Part shown: positions 32,801-43,129 of the stretch, in pieces | Layout: each line of letters opens with the position of its first letter | Numbering within the stretch: position 1 is the first letter of the stretch | From: Entomortierella parvispora | Lineage: Eukaryota; Mortierellomycota; Mortierellomycetes; Mortierellales; Mortierellaceae | Direction of reading: 5' to 3' | Assembly: GCA_963573315.1 (NCBI GenBank) | Contig: OY752143.1 | Location: forward strand, 1,736,001 to 1,800,000 | Length of the DNA stretch: 64,000 nt | Program-made: the position numbers and the translations under genes | Notes under the pieces: generated by a model | Seen by the model: the letters and a program-made list of their open reading frames with translations, nothing else | Databases searched by the model: none | Told to the model about the DNA's origin: nothing

Positions 32801-33672
32801 GCCAGCAAGAGGAAGAGGAGGAAGAGCAAGAGCAGGGGCGGTCTCGGTACCAAGTTTATGATAGTGATGAGGACAGCGACTCTGATGATGAGGATGAGGA
32901 CGATAGTGATTTTGAAGACGAAGATGAGGATGAAGAAGAGGAAGAGCGTCTTCAAAGACCCCAGCGACAGCCCTATACTCCATCTCGCATCCTGGTTGAC
33001 CCAGAGTCTTTAGAAGGGTACATCCACCGGTTTGACGAGGCACCTCCTCCATCTTATCATTCTTTGGTTCGTGCAGGGTCGGTTTCTGTAGTCCCTTCAG
33101 TTACCGAGGGGACTGAAACTCCTCTTGCAAATTTGACTCGACTGTTGGAGCTTCTTCATCACTTCAAGGACAATGTCCTGGATACGTTCAAGACCCCAGC
33201 TTTTCAAATCAAGGGCCTGCATTCCTCTTCTTCTTCAACAACAATGTCAACGCCAACATCACCAACCCAGGACTCGGCCTCTTCTGCCCTCAATCGGCAT
33301 CACTGTCGCCGCGAGTCCTGGCAAAGACGCCGTCCTCAGACCGTGGCCTCATTCGCCTACTTGTTGATTGAGTTTGAGCAGAACGGACTCTTGTTCCCTC
33401 CCAACGCAACCCTCTTCCTGATCTCCGCTGCTTCCTCACCGGCTTCCTTGTTTTGTCGTTCAGAACAAGATTGGCTGGCCAAGACCGGGAACGCGAATGC
33501 GGTCTCACAACTGGCCATGGCGCTGTTGGCCTTGGAGCAAACTTGCCAGGACCAGGCCATGATGGATCTGGACCATTGGCACAGTTCTCGTACCAGAGAT
33601 CAATGGATCCTTCAAGTTCAAAGTCTTTCGACCACCGCTTTACGAAACTCTCCCTACTCATTTGTACAATAA
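29851..33672 (+). CDS. Large low-complexity orphan protein
   Basis: A single-exon frame of 1,273 residues from MIRKAAYQSIVVVDPTTK; an in-frame ATG at 29791 would add 20 residues. I do not recognise the family. A conserved-looking N-terminus (about 1-70, including PIYLVQRSRSVLVKDLEKIL and ESVQTEDGTVLLNP) resembles a small folded module. The long middle is Ser/Thr/Pro-rich, with an NNS/NKS/DKS tandem run (32092-32220), Gln runs (32340-32390) and an acidic block (32860-32950). The C-terminal 250 residues look ordered: LTRLLELLHHFKDNVLDTFK and VASFAYLLIEFEQNGLLFPP. The two short globular ends around a disordered middle suggest a scaffold or regulator, but that is inference. It is convergent with the zinc transporter gene, 221 bp away. 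Confidence 0.82.
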   Translation: MIRKAAYQSIVVVDPTTKLPPSSTPQRVVHKVPIYLVQRSRSVLVKDLEKILGPGRRLESVQTEDGTVLLNPSPSIAGPTITASSRPTVIPVGDSREGRTKYRNEQDKEQEGGEEKEDLWFIHLTLATETSPPSPALPSLPLIESQADATATVTTADSSIPSCPCSCSGSCSSSTSTSSLPQMQQEESEQGGKSRGELHHCDQEASKDQATRAEPPTPTQMTTRSRTFSEQQQKVQFEPKVEQQTRPFRATMSTSGQSSGDEWTRSRIKRSTLQHEDEEKNALGAAVAETVRGFNGERGSGEGGESDEHEDVSCSKEFSVHASLSSSSSHTSPPPPGSIPTLSSQSSMAPTSSSATALPPSMASLPTSTSTDTILMRQQLLEMANALVSIADRGDDVGQGKDHARTLALQVLESYTHVLAGSTSPSLSSNKTDTTPPPSLSSGVDTRHGLITPDATPQSTPVISSALCLSSSNTDTRLSNDTTAATLSSTPFSPSSSTTLSYQLPNLETSQIPCPPLRSDIGTDFCTSPRSSICSLPPPSLDRQEQYARPDPNIDQHVPVGSCVSLPQPFTALLPPTPIIATTIPGARKGSKDGSKTRLSRMLRSNSVKNPFGGMFGSIKVMSSDTTVATTLETEEGICGSEQNGERSLTTTKGQERRDILDRKGSTGSGSSSKQGSSSSSSSSSIHAHHRGSSGHEEDNHLVLGTSPPASTPASSTAPWYKIQQRRRESRANSVSESGPGSGSGSGSNRNNSNNSNNSNNSNNSNKSNKSNKSDKSDKSDKSDKSNKNSRNDATGNTGSRRFPFGFHVKSSSTTEIRQRAMASHVPSQPQQQQQQQQQQPQQHAHRPSHQHSQHPHPQPHQQPPTYGSSPHTVQKQVQPQRHLYSADARMGGGRSVTRTATGSFFDSVSDSDSDEEFAHPTYLQQQRQHQPHYQHQQLQDQPFCRMSYPSASSTSTAPLVSPTPMSSSSRYIQSDPRTQQRLRQQEEEEEEQEQGRSRYQVYDSDEDSDSDDEDEDDSDFEDEDEDEEEEERLQRPQRQPYTPSRILVDPESLEGYIHRFDEAPPPSYHSLVRAGSVSVVPSVTEGTETPLANLTRLLELLHHFKDNVLDTFKTPAFQIKGLHSSSSSTTMSTPTSPTQDSASSALNRHHCRRESWQRRRPQTVASFAYLLIEFEQNGLLFPPNATLFLISAASSPASLFCRSEQDWLAKTGNANAVSQLAMALLALEQTCQDQAMMDLDHWHSSRTRDQWILQVQSLSTTALRNSPYSFVQ
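32092..32220 (+). repeat. Tandem 9-nt coding repeat (NNS to NKS to DKS)
   Basis: A run of AACAACAGC units passes into AACAAAAGC-type and then GACAAAAGC units, coding NNS, then NKS, then DKS triplets. Adjacent blocks differ by single-base steps, which shows that local duplication spread each variant in turn. Confidence 0.85.
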
Positions 33673-33893
33673 TAAATAACTTGTGTTTTTCTTTTTTTTT
33701 TTATTCTAACGAAAGCAAAGATAAGCAAGAATGAAATGTGGATGGGTGGGGATGGTAGACGACTGGATATGAGATGAGAAGAGTCAGATATCATGACGAC
33801 TCTTATATTTTGTATATATGTCGAAAGGTAAGACGTGAATGAACAAAAAAGTTTCTAATGCGAAAAGGGTAAGGGGGAAGCTAAGTAGGTTCT

Positions 33894-36251
33894 TTACACG
33901 GCGTTGTAACCACGAGCCGTCGCCGCCGAAACGCCACCGTCGTTCTGGCACATCTCGGGTCGACAATGCTCACTTGCGTTCGATTCCGTCTCCAACTGAA
34001 TCGTTGAGTGATGAATCTGGAAACGGCCACAGACCACGTTCTGAGCCTCTGTCAGGATACGGTCGTAGTCTGCCATGGTCAAGCTGGTCTTGGTCACAGT
34101 GCTAATTGGAGCCAATTGCAAATGAACTGCCAACGATGGCTAGAAGATAGAGGAGTGTAGTAGAATCGCGTCAGTCATGAAAGGGAACCCAATTTTCATT
34201 TGTCGTTTCTGGAGTTTCAAATTTTTCGCAGTTCCAAATAAGGCAGCGTTTGACGCTTTTTTTTGTTCCCATTAGGTCTTTTCAATTTACCTTGCCCGCA
34301 GTCAAGTTCCAGACGTGCAAATCGTGAACGAGGGTCACACCTTCAACCTTCAAAAGAGCTTCCTCAACTTCCTCGGGGTCAATGTGAGTAGGCGTGCCCT
34401 CCATCAAGATTCCAAGACTGTCCCAAACCAGACGGTAGGTGGTGAACATGACAAGGATCGAGAACAGGACTGTGCAGATGGGGTCAACAATGGTCCAGGA
34501 GGGTTTGATCATAATAATGATCGACGCAACCAAAACACCCTAAAATGAAAAAAAGAAAAAGAATCAGTTCTGAATGTCAAGATGTTGGTCCTTTCGATCC
34601 ACTGATGTCCCTTTGGGTAGCACTTACGACAGACGAGATCAAGTCACCGATAACGTGCAGAGTGGCGGCCTTTACGTTGAGGTTCATCTCCTGTGTGAGT
34701 GATTAGTCCCGATTCAACCAAGAAAAAAAGTGTTGTCAGCAAAAATGAAAATCCAAAACCATTGATGGCGATGCAGAGGTGCTCTGTCCAATCGCGTACC
34801 TTCTTATGAACAACAGCGCCATGGTCGTGGGAATGGGACTCGTTGTGGCTGTGGGAGCCGCTGCCGTGTTCGTGAGAGTGGTCGTGGTCATGGTTGTGGT
34901 CGTGGTCGTGGTCGTGGCCATGATCGTGGCCATGTCCACCGTGCGAGTGATCATGTCCCAAGGCGAACGCCAAGCTATTTAGGGTACGCAGAACATGACC
35001 ATTTTAGTCAATTAGCGCAAATCCTCCAAAGAACAGATACAGGATCAGATAGCACAAACAGGGTCATGAAAGGGTACTAAGAGAGATAAATGCTTACATG
35101 ATGTTGATGCCGACACCAATGCTGGCAACGATGCACATGGTCTTGCCGTCGATCGACTGTGGGTTCTTAATGCGCTCAAAGGCCTCCATCAGGAGGAAGG
35201 CGGTCAAAATCCAGATGATGAACACTGACATGAGCGCAGCAAGGACCTCTGCACGATGATATCCAAAAGAGTGGCGCTTGGTCGCAGGCTGCTCAGACAG
35301 CCAGATGGCAATCAAAGACACCATGAAGCTGACAACATCTACAGAGAGATAAGGTGTGTTTGTTAGCTGTCCGCTCGCCATGAAACGAGACGGTTCAAAC
35401 AGGGAGGTCGAGAATGGAATAAAACTGTGCCGTATGGAGGTGCAAGAAAAATGTTGCTGGCGGGCTGGGTTGCATGCAAGGGGTCAAAACAGTGGACAGA
35501 TCCTGTCCGTTGGAAAGATAAAAAGAATGCCTCGATCCATCAAACAGGTTGTTGTCAAGAGGACAAATGAGCAGATAGACATACCTGACAAAAGATGGAA
35601 GGCATCCGACATCAACGCAAGAGACTTTGCAAAGTAGCCTCCCACCATCTCGAGCAGAAAGAAGCAGAGGCAGAGGATTGTGACAAAGATCAGCTTGCGC
35701 TTGTTCTTTGTGGACTCGTTCGTGATCAACACGCCCTTGCAGGCGATAGGAGGAGGAGTCGAGGGGCGAAGAGGGGGGGAGTTGACATCGTGGGGTCCAT
35801 GGTGGAACTCTTCGTGGCTGTGGCTGTGGCCGTTGGCGTGGTTGTGCTTGCTGCTGCCGTAGCTCTGACCGAGAGAGGCCTTCAAGGGCGTCGAGCTGGA
35901 GGGCAGCGTGTGGATGATGCTGTGGCTGTCGACGGTCGATTGGGGCCCGTGGACATATCCCTTTCCGTTGTGGTTGCTGTGCTGGTGGTCATGGCCATGG
36001 TTGTGATCGTGATCATGTTGATTGGACTCTGAAGCGGCGGTTGCAGAGGTGGCACCAGAGGGCAATGAGGGCGAGCGCTGAGACAAGGGCTGGTTGGATT
36101 CGACAGGGACGGCAACGTTGTTTGTTGTGGAGGAGGGAAGGGATGGGGTGGATGCAGAGGAGAAGGAGGTATGATCATCGACAGAGCCAAGTGCGGCAGC
36201 AGGGGTCTTTGGCTTTGGGCCGGTGGACTTTCTCTTTGACTTTGGGCCCAT
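33894..36251 (-). CDS. ZRC1: Zinc transporter, CDF/ZnT family (ZRC1/COT1-like)
   Basis: Cation diffusion facilitator that exports Zn2+ from the cytosol into the vacuole or out of the cell by proton exchange. Minus-strand exons 36251-35585, 35338-35098, 34974-34800, 34690-34628, 34539-34291 and 34139-33894 give 546 residues. Six helices are present. TM2 carries SDAFHLLSDVVSF, whose H and D are the helix II metal ligands, with the codon split across an intron. TM5 carries HVIGDLISSV, holding the matching HxxxD. The TM4-TM5 loop has a long His run (HDHSHGGHGHDHGHDHDHDH and onwards). A second His-rich stretch lies in the unusually long N-terminal extension (about residues 75-150). The C-terminal domain includes GVTLVHDLHVWNLTAGK. 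Divergent from NAR1. Confidence 0.94.
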
Positions 36252-36868
36252 GGTGCGAAGAGAAGGGAGGGAAGTGTGAGTGAGGAAGGGAAGAGGCGTG
36301 AGGGGAAGAAAAAAAAAAAAAAAAAGAAAAGAGAAGAAATAAAAAATAAGAAAAATCGAGCTGAGCTTATGAGTTGTTGTGCGGGGTGTGAGGTGTTAGG
36401 AGTGTGAAAAAGTGTGAACCGTCAAAAATTGACATACTCTTTGCAAGCGCCCTTCTTCTCTCGCTCTGTCTCTCGCGAGTAGAATCGAGGCGGCCCTTGA
36501 ATCGGATCCCAGCAGCACCGTGTGTAGTAGAGGGAAGGGAGACCAGCAGGACAACCAGGGCTCTCTGAGAACGTGCTCTCTCACCCTGTGGCGTCTGTCG
36601 TGCCGTCACTCGATCTCATCTCTTATTTTCTTTCTTCTCTCTTCCTTTTTTATTTTTTATTTTATCTCTCAGTCCTTCTTTTGCGCTTCCGTCCATTCGT
36701 TTTTCCGCCCGTTCCCATTCATTCTTTCATTCACCGCCTTGATCACTCTTCCTTGCTCGTCCCTCCTACAGTACCGTACTGTAGTTCAATCCCTCTTTCC
36801 TTCCCATCCTAGCACGTTTTCCCGCCCTCGGTTCCATCCAATCATCCATCTTACAAAATAATCAAACA
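36252..36868. promoter_or_regulatory. Divergent promoter, zinc transporter / NAR1
   Basis: 617 bp between the two start codons. It contains an A run of about 18 at 36307-36325 on the transporter side and CT-rich sequence on the NAR1 side. I find no motif I would assign to a known metal regulator. Confidence 0.5.
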
Positions 36869-39100
36869 ATGGCATTCTCCGGAGCATTGACCCTCTCGGA
36901 CTTGAACGACTTCATCTCGCCTTCGCAGGCATGCATCAAGCCCGTCGAGGTTGCAAAGACGTCCGAGACTCAGGTACGGCGCCTCTTATGATGTATCTTT
37001 GCGGCGTACCTTTCTACCTTCCCATCTTTCAACGTTCCTATGCGTCTTGAAATTGCTGTTTACGTTGTCCGCAGCGCTCTCGGGATCTGAAGAACTGACT
37101 CGCCGGATCATCTCTATTGTTCTTAAAATGACTCAGGGCGCTATCAAAGTTGACAACTCGGGGTCCTACTATGAGGTCTCGCAAGATGGGCTCGAAACTA
37201 AACTCGAGACTGCGACGATTAGCTTGAACGATTGCCTTGCTTGCAGGTATTGTCTTCTGACGTTCTAGTCCTGACAGATCTCCCATTTTTCCGGATCAGC
37301 ATCAGCAACGGTTGGCTAATCGATGTGTTTTCGTTCTATTCATTCAGTGGGTGTATTACCTCGGCCGAGAGTGTCCTGGTGACTCTACAGTCGCAAGAGG
37401 AGCTCTATAGTATTCTCCAGCAGAACAAAGTCGCCATCGAGGTATGAAAAGGACGGCGCTGCGGTCAAAATCGTATTTCAAATCTCGGAAATGGCGGGCA
37501 AATGAGAATGGATCGCTGACCATGACTCCCATTTTTTTTCGTTGCTGGTGTGTCACAAACTATTTTTTTAACCTTGCACACAACAGACAAATGATCCGAG
37601 TACCCATCGCACTGTCGTTGTCTCCATCTCTCCACAGACAAGAGCATCCTTTTCAGCAAAGTACAACCAGACCCCTATTCAAGTGGCCCGCAAGCTCACC
37701 TGGTTCTTCAAGAACCTTGGTGTCCATTCTGTTTTTGACACGTCATTCTCCAGAGATCTGGCCCTTTTGGAAACTGGACGTGAGTTTGTGTCTCGATACA
37801 GGAAAGCCGTCGCCAAAGGAACAATCAAGACACCCCAGCTCAATGGATCAGCAACAGAGTCAACAGCAATGGCAGGCGACATGGAGTTGGATACACCTCA
37901 AGAAGTTGCTTCCAAACCACGCAAAAGAATAGTACGCAGAGGAGCTGCCAGTGATGAACCAGCTGTCGCAGTTGAGACGGAGAGTGCGATGCCTATGCTT
38001 GCCTCAGCCTGTCCTGGTATGGTGTTGGGCTATCATTATCCTCACTGATAAACATAAGCTATTGACGTGGGTCTAATATTTCTTTGTACATTCTAGGATG
38101 GATTTGCTACGCAGAGAAGACACATGGATACGTGCTCCCATACATCAGCGAGACAAAGTCGCCACAGCAGATCATGGGCTCAATGGTCAAGAACCACTTT
38201 GGATCGCAGCTTGGGTTGACGTAGGGAACCCTAGACTACACTGGACGCATTATTTATATTTTCCTTGGGCATTGCTAACATGGAAGTCTCCTTTTACAAC
38301 CTTCTAGCCCAAACCAAATATACCACGTCTGTGTCATGCCTTGTTACGACAAAAAGCTGGAGGCTTCTCGCTCAGACTTTTACTCAGACTTGTATCAAAC
38401 TCGCGACGTCGACTGTGTGATCACATCCACAGAGGTGGAAAAGATGTTTGGAGAGCAAGGCCAGGCCGATATGAGTGCCTTTGGCGAGATGAACCTGGAT
38501 TTGGGATACAACAGCGTTATTAAGGACCCCTCTACAGGTCAAGATCAAGTCCTAGTCGGCGCGGCTGGTAATGCTTCAGGAGGATTCCTGGAATATGTGA
38601 TGCAATATGCAGCCAGAGAGCTATTTGGCATTGACGGCGTTGATGTCGACCGAGCATTGGGAGTGGAGGTCAAGACTGTACGCAATGCAGACTTCAGAGA
38701 AGTTACTCTGGAGCTCCCTGGGCAACCAGGTGCAGAGCCTCTGCTCAAGTTTGCGGCTGCGTATGGATTCAGGAATATCCAGAACCTGGTCAGAAAGGTC
38801 AAAACTGGCAAATCGCCATATCACTTTGTAGAGGTCATGGCCTGTCCTTCTGGATGTATCAACGGTGGCGGACAACTCAAGCAGGACAGCTCGATTCCCT
38901 TGAAGGACTGGATCATCCAAGTTGACCAACAGTACCGTAATGGAGTCATGGCCCGTAAGCCCGAAGAGAACCCCTTGCTGGCGCAACTCTATCTAGAATG
39001 GCTAGGAGGTGTGGATACACCAAAGGCCAAGGAACAGCTTCGGACAAGGTACCATGCAGTGGAGCAGAACCTGGTTAATCCCCTGGCCGTCAAATGGTAG
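36869..39100 (+). CDS. NAR1: NAR1, cytosolic Fe-S cluster assembly factor
   Basis: Iron-hydrogenase-like component of the cytosolic Fe-S assembly (CIA) machinery; it passes Fe-S clusters from the early scaffold to the CIA targeting complex. Exons 36869-36973, 37137-37246, 37348-37441, 37587-38016, 38097-38220 and 38308-39100 give 551 residues. N-terminal cluster ligands are visible: Cys22 (SPSQACIKP) and Cys68, Cys71 and Cys74 (NDCLACSGC), the last completed across an intron. H-cluster-like ligands follow in [30 protein letters not shown] and [13 protein letters not shown]. The insert between residues 195 and 250 (Ala/Thr-rich with KPRKRIVRR) is variable in the family. The start [20 protein letters not shown] fits the family N-terminus. 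Confidence 0.95.
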
Positions 39101-39223
39101 AAATGAGATTAGACTCCCAATGTACTGTACACTACTGTATTAAACTTTCATAGACCTTTTTTTTCTTTCTTTCTTTTGTTGTCGTTGTTTCTGTGCTTTC
39201 CGTCTCCCAAGCTTTCAGTTGAA

Positions 39224-40615
39224 ATGTTTGCAGCTATTGATCCAACTGCAACCGCTCTAGTCCACATCGTTGTTAGCGTGAGCTCCACTTGCAATACTCA
39301 CGGCAATCTGGCACCTCGCTTGGAGGAAAGACTCTCGAGCCAGTGTGTCCAACTTGACCTCAACAGTTTTTCAGGATGCCCTGAGGACAAGATCCGAAAT
39401 TTGTACTCGAGTCTTCTCGAGGGACTGGTACTACATGTTTGGCCCGCTGGACTCCGCCCCGTGTTCTGGATCGCGTACGACGAGATGTTTGAGCTCAGCA
39501 ATTGCTGGAATTGGGCTTTACTTCGACATTTGTTGAACACAGTTCGAGCTGAGCTGTCGGACAAAACTCTCGACGTGGTTGTCAAGAACGTAATCATTGG
39601 GCTGGACAAAAAGGATGTAAAGCAACTTTGCGAGGACTTCAGATGCACAGTTTGCACCTCGGATGTCAGTGTAGAGCGGATGATGTTGTATCTTGAAGAG
39701 GCAGAGGACCCTGTTTCGAAGCAGATGCCGTCTCGCTGGTCATATCGCGCGCAGGTCGAGTCATTGCCATTTTACGAAAAGGGCGCTCCTTGGTGAGGTG
39801 CCTTCCCACTCTCCCCATTTCCACGCGTGATCAAAAAATCAGTCAGAAATCAGTCAGGCGGGTTTGTTATGGAGACCGTACGATGCAACCAAAAGCTGAT
39901 GTCGGTCTCTTTTCCTTGTCGGAAATCGCAAAATAGGTTCATTTTTACCAACTTTGCCCCGAACCTAGCATTCACTTGCGTAGACAGCATGCGACGGTTT
40001 GAAACGAGTGAGCATTATTGTAAATATTATGACCTGGTCCCCCTGCTCTGCCTATTCGGTTTTATGTTGAGAGTCCCAAGCAAGCTGATAAAGTTCCTTG
40101 TCTTCTGTTTCCCCTCTTAGTCCAAGCGCACAAATGCTCTAGTATCGAGGACCTTGAGAGTGTCAAAAACGCACCGTCGCCTCGAGACGCCTTGCGAATG
40201 GCAAAAGCCTCCACCAGTCTCCGATGGTACTGGGACATGCAATGTCGATGTGGTCGTCTCTTCAAGGAAGAAGTCATGCTCAAGGCCCTCCTCCTGAAAT
40301 TTTCGGCTGATCAAGGGACCGAGAACAGAAAGGCTCGCTATCAATTAATATCGACCGGTACTTGTCAGCTGGTAAGCGAAACGAGTGTGGATACGGTCTA
40401 CTATCGCTTCTGCAGAATTATATCTGACAGCAGACACAATCCCTTAGGTCGAGACGTCATATCGCGACCAGTATTGGGGAACAGGTCCGGATCGCTGGGG
40501 TTTAAATCGTCTCGGCTACCTCCTGGAACGTGCAAGAAGAATCATCGTGAAAGAGGAGTTCCAAAAACGGGGTCTGAACTTTGACGACTATTACGAAGAG
40601 GAGTCCTTCCGCTGA
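39224..40615 (+). CDS. NADAR (YbiA-like) domain protein with novel N-terminal half
   Basis: Exons 39224-39792, 39937-40019, 40121-40371 and 40448-40615 give 356 residues. The C-terminal half is a NADAR domain: TNFAPNLAF, RRFETSEHYFQAHK (made only after splicing), KFSADQGTENRKARYQLIST, and ETSYRDQYWGTGPDRWGLNR followed by LGYLLERARRIIV. NADAR enzymes cleave N-glycosidic bonds, known for riboflavin-pathway intermediates (YbiA) and for ADP-ribosylated guanine in DNA. The N-terminal 190 residues (from MFAAIDPTATALVHIVVSVS) look like an alpha/beta domain that I cannot place. Exon 1 would stop four codons into the intron if unspliced; using GTGAGG at 39793 joins the two halves in frame. Two separate genes is the alternative, but the second would lack its own start and the first motif of the domain. 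Confidence 0.8.
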
Positions 40616-40759
40616 GCATCTCAACACTCTCCAACTTATTTCCCTTTTCGACATCAATGATTCAATATGAAGTTATGAAGTTATGAACTCACCGATACAG
40701 TACAGTAGTCTACCGTAGGTAATATATTTCTTAATCTTCAAAGTGCGAAAACTTTTTTT

Positions 40760-42739
40760 CTATCCATAAACAAAACGTTGCCAATTCCGGGCAGTAATTT
40801 GAACGGTTTGCTCGACAGTCCATTCGCGAATCGATGCTATTTTCAGGACCATTTCTATCAACAATGGATCGACCTCTGAATGAGAATGGTGGTCCGACTC
40901 AATCAATAGACGATCCTCTGGCACCGCCAATATCAACTCGCTCAGTTTCCTGTCCTGAAGTCGTCCGTTGATCAGGATTGAAAAGGAAAAATAAATCTCT
41001 GGAGGGTGGTCCATTCTTGTAAAGGCCTTGAGCATATCGACCGATCCACCATAGCTGTGCATGCAGAGCCTAGGAGGAAGAATAGGTTCGTACACCGGCT
41101 GAGGAGCAAGAGCAGCGGCGGCAGAGGCGGATGCTGAAGAAAGAGTTGCAGGTGTGTTCTCTGCGACAGAAGTGGCCCCAAACACGGTTGACTGACTTTG
41201 AGTCTCATCTACTTCTTCGTCCGACTCCTCCTCATCCGAGGATTCCTGAAGAGTGGAGGCGACATGGCGTTCCCAAGCGGCATCCCTCGCCTCGCGCCGC
41301 AATCTATCAGCGCCACGCTTACTAAGTCGACCGGTCTTTGAGCTGATCAAGGGAGCCGACAAAGGTACTCCACCATTAGATCCATGAATCTCCTGCATCT
41401 GAAGGTGAAACTTGTGCTCGGACTCAATCTGCTTTAGCCGCCGTCCCTCCTGGATCAAGAAGTCGTGCCAGTGGCCATAGGCCTGCACGCAATGAAAGCT
41501 CACAGCCCTGTCCAGCGATGCGGCAATCTTGAGTTGTTCGCGTACAACATCCAATTGATGCTGAATCGACGTCAGCGCCAGCGTGATCTTTTTCTGAGGT
41601 GCTCCCTTCAGTTCGTCCTTGTTTTTCTCTCCGAGATCAGCAGGAATCGTTATCGTGTTGATAGAAGGTTCAGGAACGCGCGCGGTCCGATCCAAGCCAA
41701 TTTCTCCCAAGATCGCGTTTGGGTGTTCCTCTAGCTTTCGACGTAGCTCCTTCAGGGCAGGCTCGAGTGCCCTTGGCTCTGGTAGTCGAGTCGACAACTC
41801 CTGGAGATAATTTTCCGGAGCCGAGTTGGGCAAACCTAGCACTTTTTGATAATGCTCAAAGCTCGAGACTCGATGTTGATCAGAGGTGCTCAATAGGATC
41901 GGGTTTTGAGATTTTGAATTTTTCTTGTCCTTCCCTGCCGCAGCAGCAGCAGCAACAACAGCAGCAACATCATCGGAGTTTTTGGCCGAGGTGTCTTTGT
42001 CGTGATTTTTCTCGATGCTTCTATCCTGATCTTTGTCCTTGGCCATACGATCCTGCAATTGCTTCGACATGGCCAAGAAAGCCTCCCGTCCAACGCCAGA
42101 ATCCGGCACTGCTGTCACGGCGGTCGAAGAGAACGAGAGCGAAGGTGAGGACTCTGTCTCGTTAGTGACAACACGTTCATGACCACGAAGCTCCAGCACA
42201 GGTCCTGTTCTTTCTTCGACCGGTCGATACTTGTGCGTGAACCAAGGATGGATCCCAAAGCAAGGGACAAATCGATCGGGGTGATCGTGAGCGAGTTTGG
42301 AGACTATGTCCCAGTCGCCCTTTGTATCCGTCTCGTCCCAAGAGACCGTGACTACAGGCGTTGACGTGGCCGAGATTTTGTTTGGGATTAGCGAAAGCGA
42401 GGAAGCGAACTTGTCTGCGATCTCTGTAGCCTGACTGTCGCCCAGTTCTTCGTTTTCCAGTCCTAGGTCCTTGGAAGGTTGGACGCCCATGAGACAGACT
42501 TTAGACGTGCGCAAAGGATGCACGTTGGAATACGGAGGCTCCCCGGCGTCAGCACTTGCATCAGCATGTGTCGACCAGGATTGAACTAGTGTCTGAATGT
42601 TGACCCGATCGTCTTGAATGTGGCAATGGGCATCGGTCAAAGACGCAAAGAGTTCCGGCGGGAAAGAGGCGAGAGCGGCTTGCTGGTCCCCGAGGTGGGT
42701 CTCGGCGGCATCGAGGTGGTGACCGTCTGCTCCGCACAT
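40760..42739 (-). CDS. TatD-family metal-dependent hydrolase with large insertions
   Basis: TatD relatives are two-metal nucleases; fungal members include S. pombe Scn1. This is a single exon of 659 residues from MCGADGHHLD. The in-frame ATG at 43081 would add 114 residues rich in Pro/His that look untranslated. Metal ligands are present in order: TDAHCHIQDD (HxH), CFGIHPWF, ILGEIGLDR (Glu), SFHCVQAYG (His), LCMHSYGG (His) and LLIESDHHS (Asp). Between HPWF and GEIGLD lies a low-complexity insert of about 150 residues with Ala and Lys/Asp runs. A second, of about 120 residues, has the acidic SSDEEESDEEVDE. The usual family length is about 260-300 residues. All catalytic positions appear intact, so activity is expected. 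Confidence 0.88.
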   Translation of the reverse strand: MCGADGHHLDAAETHLGDQQAALASFPPELFASLTDAHCHIQDDRVNIQTLVQSWSTHADASADAGEPPYSNVHPLRTSKVCLMGVQPSKDLGLENEELGDSQATEIADKFASSLSLIPNKISATSTPVVTVSWDETDTKGDWDIVSKLAHDHPDRFVPCFGIHPWFTHKYRPVEERTGPVLELRGHERVVTNETESSPSLSFSSTAVTAVPDSGVGREAFLAMSKQLQDRMAKDKDQDRSIEKNHDKDTSAKNSDDVAAVVAAAAAAGKDKKNSKSQNPILLSTSDQHRVSSFEHYQKVLGLPNSAPENYLQELSTRLPEPRALEPALKELRRKLEEHPNAILGEIGLDRTARVPEPSINTITIPADLGEKNKDELKGAPQKKITLALTSIQHQLDVVREQLKIAASLDRAVSFHCVQAYGHWHDFLIQEGRRLKQIESEHKFHLQMQEIHGSNGGVPLSAPLISSKTGRLSKRGADRLRREARDAAWERHVASTLQESSDEEESDEEVDETQSQSTVFGATSVAENTPATLSSASASAAAALAPQPVYEPILPPRLCMHSYGGSVDMLKAFTRMDHPPEIYFSFSILINGRLQDRKLSELILAVPEDRLLIESDHHSHSEVDPLLIEMVLKIASIREWTVEQTVQITARNWQRFVYG

Positions 42740-43129
42740 TGATGGATTAAGACGACGGGTTTCTGTGAGTTTGGAAATGAATGGGACGAGAAAGAGAAAA
42801 AAAAAGTGAACGTGAGCATTATGGTGCTTGTGTTCATGTGGTGGAGGTGGTGGGGGGTGTGTACGCGAATCTGGCGCTTGTGCGCGTGGGTGAGAGGAAT
42901 GAGTCGGGGGCGCAATTTGCACCCTTTCTGGCCGTGTAGCATAATAGCGGCCTGGCGCCCCCGAGCGGCCTCCTCTTTGGAGTTCCCTTCCCTCCACGAC
43001 TTGTTGAAGATAAAAAAAGATCACGTGGATATTGTCGACCTTCCGCTTCGCCGCCAATATTCCTTGGGAATGCATCTTCATTCATTCCAGCTGAAGGGAC
43101 AAAATCATTCACTGGACGACAAAAACACG
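42740..43129. promoter_or_regulatory. Divergent promoter, TatD-like / OCA6-like
   Basis: 390 bp between two start codons. It contains ATCACGTGG near 43020 (a CACGTG core). The minus-strand open frame through it continues the TatD gene upstream but is Pro/His low complexity and is treated as 5' UTR. Confidence 0.4.

Noticed and set aside
42740-43081. 114-residue N-terminal extension of the TatD-like protein
   Set aside because: Pro/His low complexity overlapping the divergent promoter; the Met at 42739 lies close before the first catalytic block.
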